Assembly (NCBI GenBank): GCA_013815405.1
Contig: JACDGF010000099.1
Span: 1 to 7,484, forward strand
DNA length: 7,484 bases
Source of the DNA: Caulobacteraceae bacterium
Lineage (GTDB): Bacteria > Pseudomonadota > Alphaproteobacteria > Caulobacterales > Caulobacteraceae
Direction: 5' to 3'
A program made the position numbers and the translations under genes. Of this stretch, positions 6,312 through 7,484 are shown piece after piece (position 1 is the stretch's first letter; each line of letters begins with the position of its first letter). The notes beneath the pieces were generated by a model that was not told where the DNA came from, made no database searches, and saw nothing but the letters and a program-made list of their open reading frames with translations.

Positions 6312-6686
6312 TCACCGATCCAGGCCGCCGCGCTTCAGGTCGACCATGCGGACGATCATCGCCCGGCGCGGATCGAAGGGCAGATCCTCAAAGCCCCAGC
6401 GCGCATGGAAGCCGCGCGCGGCGTGATCGAGCGGATGGGTGAAGACGCCGAAGGCGCCGACATCGCGGGAAGCCCTGAGAGCCGCACGCAGGGCGAAGAG
6501 AAGCAAGGAGCGGGCATAGCCTCTTGCTTGATAGTCCTTATGGATCGCCAGTTGACCAAGCAGGGTAGCCGGCACGGGGTCGGGCCGGTTGCGCTGCCGT
6601 GGCTTGGGCAAGGCGGCGCGCTCGATCTGCCCGGCGCTCAAGGTGACGTAGCCGACGACCTGGCCCCTGTCGGCGTCGCCCAGGCC
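6312..6686 (-). pseudogene. GNAT acetyltransferase toxin (TacT-like), 5'-truncated
   Basis: Reading from 6686 down to the TGA at 6312-6314 gives 124 residues of a GNAT N-acetyltransferase: QVVGYVTLSAG (9-19), the run RNRPDPVPATLLGQLAIHKDY, the acetyl-CoA loop QARGYA (53-58), HPLDHAARGFHARWGFE and PFDPRRAMIVRMVDL. The pattern is that of TacT/AtaT-type toxins, which acetylate aminoacyl-tRNA and pair with a ribbon-helix-helix (DUF1778) antitoxin. About 45 N-terminal residues and any start codon are missing: beyond 6687 the reading frame stays open on the minus strand only as antisense of another gene. The position where relatives usually have the catalytic Tyr (GFY.R.GF) reads His here. No antitoxin gene is adjacent. 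The fragment is not expected to be active. Confidence 0.8.
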
Positions 6687-7022
6687 TTGAAGCGGCTGCT
6701 TCTTCGGCTGCACGCTTCGGGCGTCAACGTCGCGCTGATCGTCTTCTCCGGCCTTCTTCTGCCGCTGGCGGGCGTGCTGGTGTCGCGCTCGGGGCTGTTC
6801 CCGCGATTCCTCGGCTGGCTGCTGATCCTCGCCGGTCCCTGCCACCTCCTCCAAAGCTTCAGCTTCTTCCTCGCGCCGCCGCTCGCCCGTCAGCTGTTTC
6901 CCTGGGTGCTGATCCCCTGCTTCCTGGCCGAAGCGGCCATGACGCTCTGGCTGTTGGTCGTCGGCCTCGACTTGCGTCGATGGGAGCAGGCCCACGCCGC
7001 GGAGAAGAACCGGGTATCATAG
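6687..7022 (+). pseudogene. DUF4386-family membrane protein, 3' fragment
   Basis: The last 111 codons before the TAG at 7020-7022 encode a hydrophobic stretch with three likely membrane segments (codons at about 6723-6780, 6807-6870 and 6900-6965): NVALIVFSGLLLPLAGVLVS, then SGLFPRFLGWLLILAG with FFLAPPLA, then PCFLAEAAMTLWLLVVGL. This resembles the second half of DUF4386 proteins, integral membrane proteins of unknown function usually about 230 residues long. The frame stays open back to 6294, but the sequence before 6687 is the antisense of the GNAT gene and not a membrane protein, so the start and first half are lost. The family name is from memory of its pattern; the membrane character is directly visible. 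Confidence 0.65.
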
Positions 7023-7192
7023 TCAGTCGCGACCAAGCGCGAGCTTCTGACCTCGGGACTGAAATGGCGCGCAGCCTTGGATGAAAGTGAGAACTACGTC
7101 TACGCCATAGCACTATGATGCGCGACCGCGACGGGCGGGGAGCGCCTGATTGCGGGTGGATGGCGTAACGTGAGTTCTGCTATGCCTTTACC

Positions 7193-7363
7193 GTGAACAC
7201 CGAAGCTGACACCTGCCGCAAGTTCATCGTTCCCAAGCTTCAGATCGCCGGCTGGGACGACGCGCCTTGCGCGATCAATGAGCAGCGCAGCTTTACCGAT
7301 GGGCGCGTGATGTTTGTCGGCGGCGCGGCGCGACGGGGGAAGCGCAAGCGCGCCGACTACCTT
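7193..7363 (+). pseudogene. hsdR: Type I restriction enzyme R subunit (HsdR), N-terminal fragment
   Basis: From the GTG at 7193 the frame reads NTEADTCRKFIVPKLQIAGW, then INEQRSFTDGRVMFVGG and ARRGKRKRADYL, the characteristic opening of HsdR proteins just before their PD-(D/E)xK nuclease. Family members continue into the strand carrying the glutamate-x-lysine (VVEAKA-type) motif. Here family resemblance stops after about residue 57 (7363); the frame stays open to the window edge but the residues are unlike HsdR. The nuclease, helicase and translocase domains are therefore absent. There is no good Shine-Dalgarno before the GTG, and hsdM/hsdS are not in the window. It is best read as a relic of a restriction locus. 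Confidence 0.75.
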
Positions 7364-7392
7364 ACCACCCATCAGAAAAGTCTTGCTCTGAG

Positions 7393-7417
7393 GAATCGTG
7401 ATGTGATTCGAGGAATC
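7393..7417. promoter_or_regulatory. Cluster of three GANTC (CcrM methylation) sites
   Basis: GAATC at 7393-7397, GATTC at 7405-7409 and GAATC at 7413-7417 fall within 25 bp, 27 bp before the start of the gene at 7444. The first two form an inverted repeat with a 7-bp spacer, and AGGAATC occurs twice (7391-7397, 7411-7417). In Caulobacter and relatives GANTC sites in promoters can couple transcription to the cell cycle through CcrM and GcrA. No clear -35/-10 pair is visible around them. Confidence 0.5.
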
Positions 7418-7443
7418 CGCTTTGATTGGGCGGAGGATTTTGG

Positions 7444-7484
7444 ATGGGCGGGATTGAAACGGTGGCGTCGGCGGTCCAGGCCGA
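7444..7484 (+). CDS. Start of an unidentified gene (cut by window edge)
   Basis: ATG 7444 opens MGGIETVASAVQA and runs off the right edge. A strong Shine-Dalgarno GGAGG (7432-7436) lies 7 nt upstream, which makes a real start likely. It lies in a different frame from the HsdR fragment. Thirteen residues are too few to name a family. The upstream GANTC cluster would lie in its leader or promoter. Confidence 0.5.
   Translation, partial: MGGIETVASAVQA

Noticed and set aside
6294..7022. A single 242-aa plus-strand protein
   Set aside because: Its first half is the exact antisense of the GNAT domain and only the second half looks like a membrane protein, so it is a chance fusion at a deletion point.
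7023..7082. In-frame continuation after the DUF4386 stop (reads LLTSGLKWRAALDESENY)
   Set aside because: Looks somewhat protein-like, but it is short, has no start and resembles nothing I know; probably chance or an unrecognisable remnant.
6859..7113. 84-codon minus-strand frame
   Set aside because: Arg/Ser-rich, antisense to the DUF4386 fragment, no start signal and no recognisable domain.
1..7484. CRISPR array, tRNA or rRNA genes
   Set aside because: No regularly spaced direct repeats and no cloverleaf or rRNA-like sequence seen on either strand.

Overview
The window is GC-rich (visibly about 70% in the genes) and reads as a chromosomal piece of an alphaproteobacterium, most likely from the Caulobacterales (Caulobacter/Phenylobacterium-like). 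The grounds are codon use, the valine-degradation gene set, GC-rich paired-hairpin intergenic repeats and GANTC (CcrM) sites. The genus is inference from general knowledge; no search was possible.

Layout. Bases 1-122 are the left edge of an IS3-like insertion sequence: the first 20 codons of its OrfA on the minus strand, then the terminal inverted repeat. A short exported protein of unknown function with four cysteines follows (276-767). Bases 1029-5967 hold the valine/isobutyrate degradation block, all on the plus strand: mmsA (methylmalonate-semialdehyde dehydrogenase), an isobutyryl-CoA dehydrogenase, a 3-hydroxyisobutyryl-CoA hydrolase that overlaps it by 4 bp, and a short-chain enoyl-CoA hydratase. 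Together they cover isobutyryl-CoA to methacrylyl-CoA to 3-hydroxyisobutyryl-CoA to 3-hydroxyisobutyrate, and methylmalonate semialdehyde to propionyl-CoA. The step between, 3-hydroxyisobutyrate dehydrogenase (mmsB), is not in the window.

The gap before mmsA and the two sizeable gaps inside the block are each filled by a pair of inverted two-hairpin repeat units (about 811-960, 2547-2692, 4902-5112). These are not inert: one supplies the ribosome binding site of the acyl-CoA dehydrogenase, and another has replaced the 3' end of the hydrolase gene and adds about 29 residues to the protein.

From 5968 the character changes to a graveyard of toxin-antitoxin and defence pieces. There is an intact AbrB/MazE-type antitoxin with no toxin beside it. 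A GNAT toxin fragment (minus strand) and a DUF4386 membrane-protein fragment (plus strand) meet at about 6687, both without their 5' ends. An HsdR N-terminal fragment (7193-about 7363) then loses its family resemblance abruptly. Immediately after it are three GANTC sites within 25 bp, a good Shine-Dalgarno and the start of a gene cut by the window edge (7444). Bases 123-275 and 7023-7192 show no gene I can support.

I see no complete novel system. The most interesting signals are the repeats that have become part of gene expression and coding, the divergent deletion scar, and the GANTC cluster.
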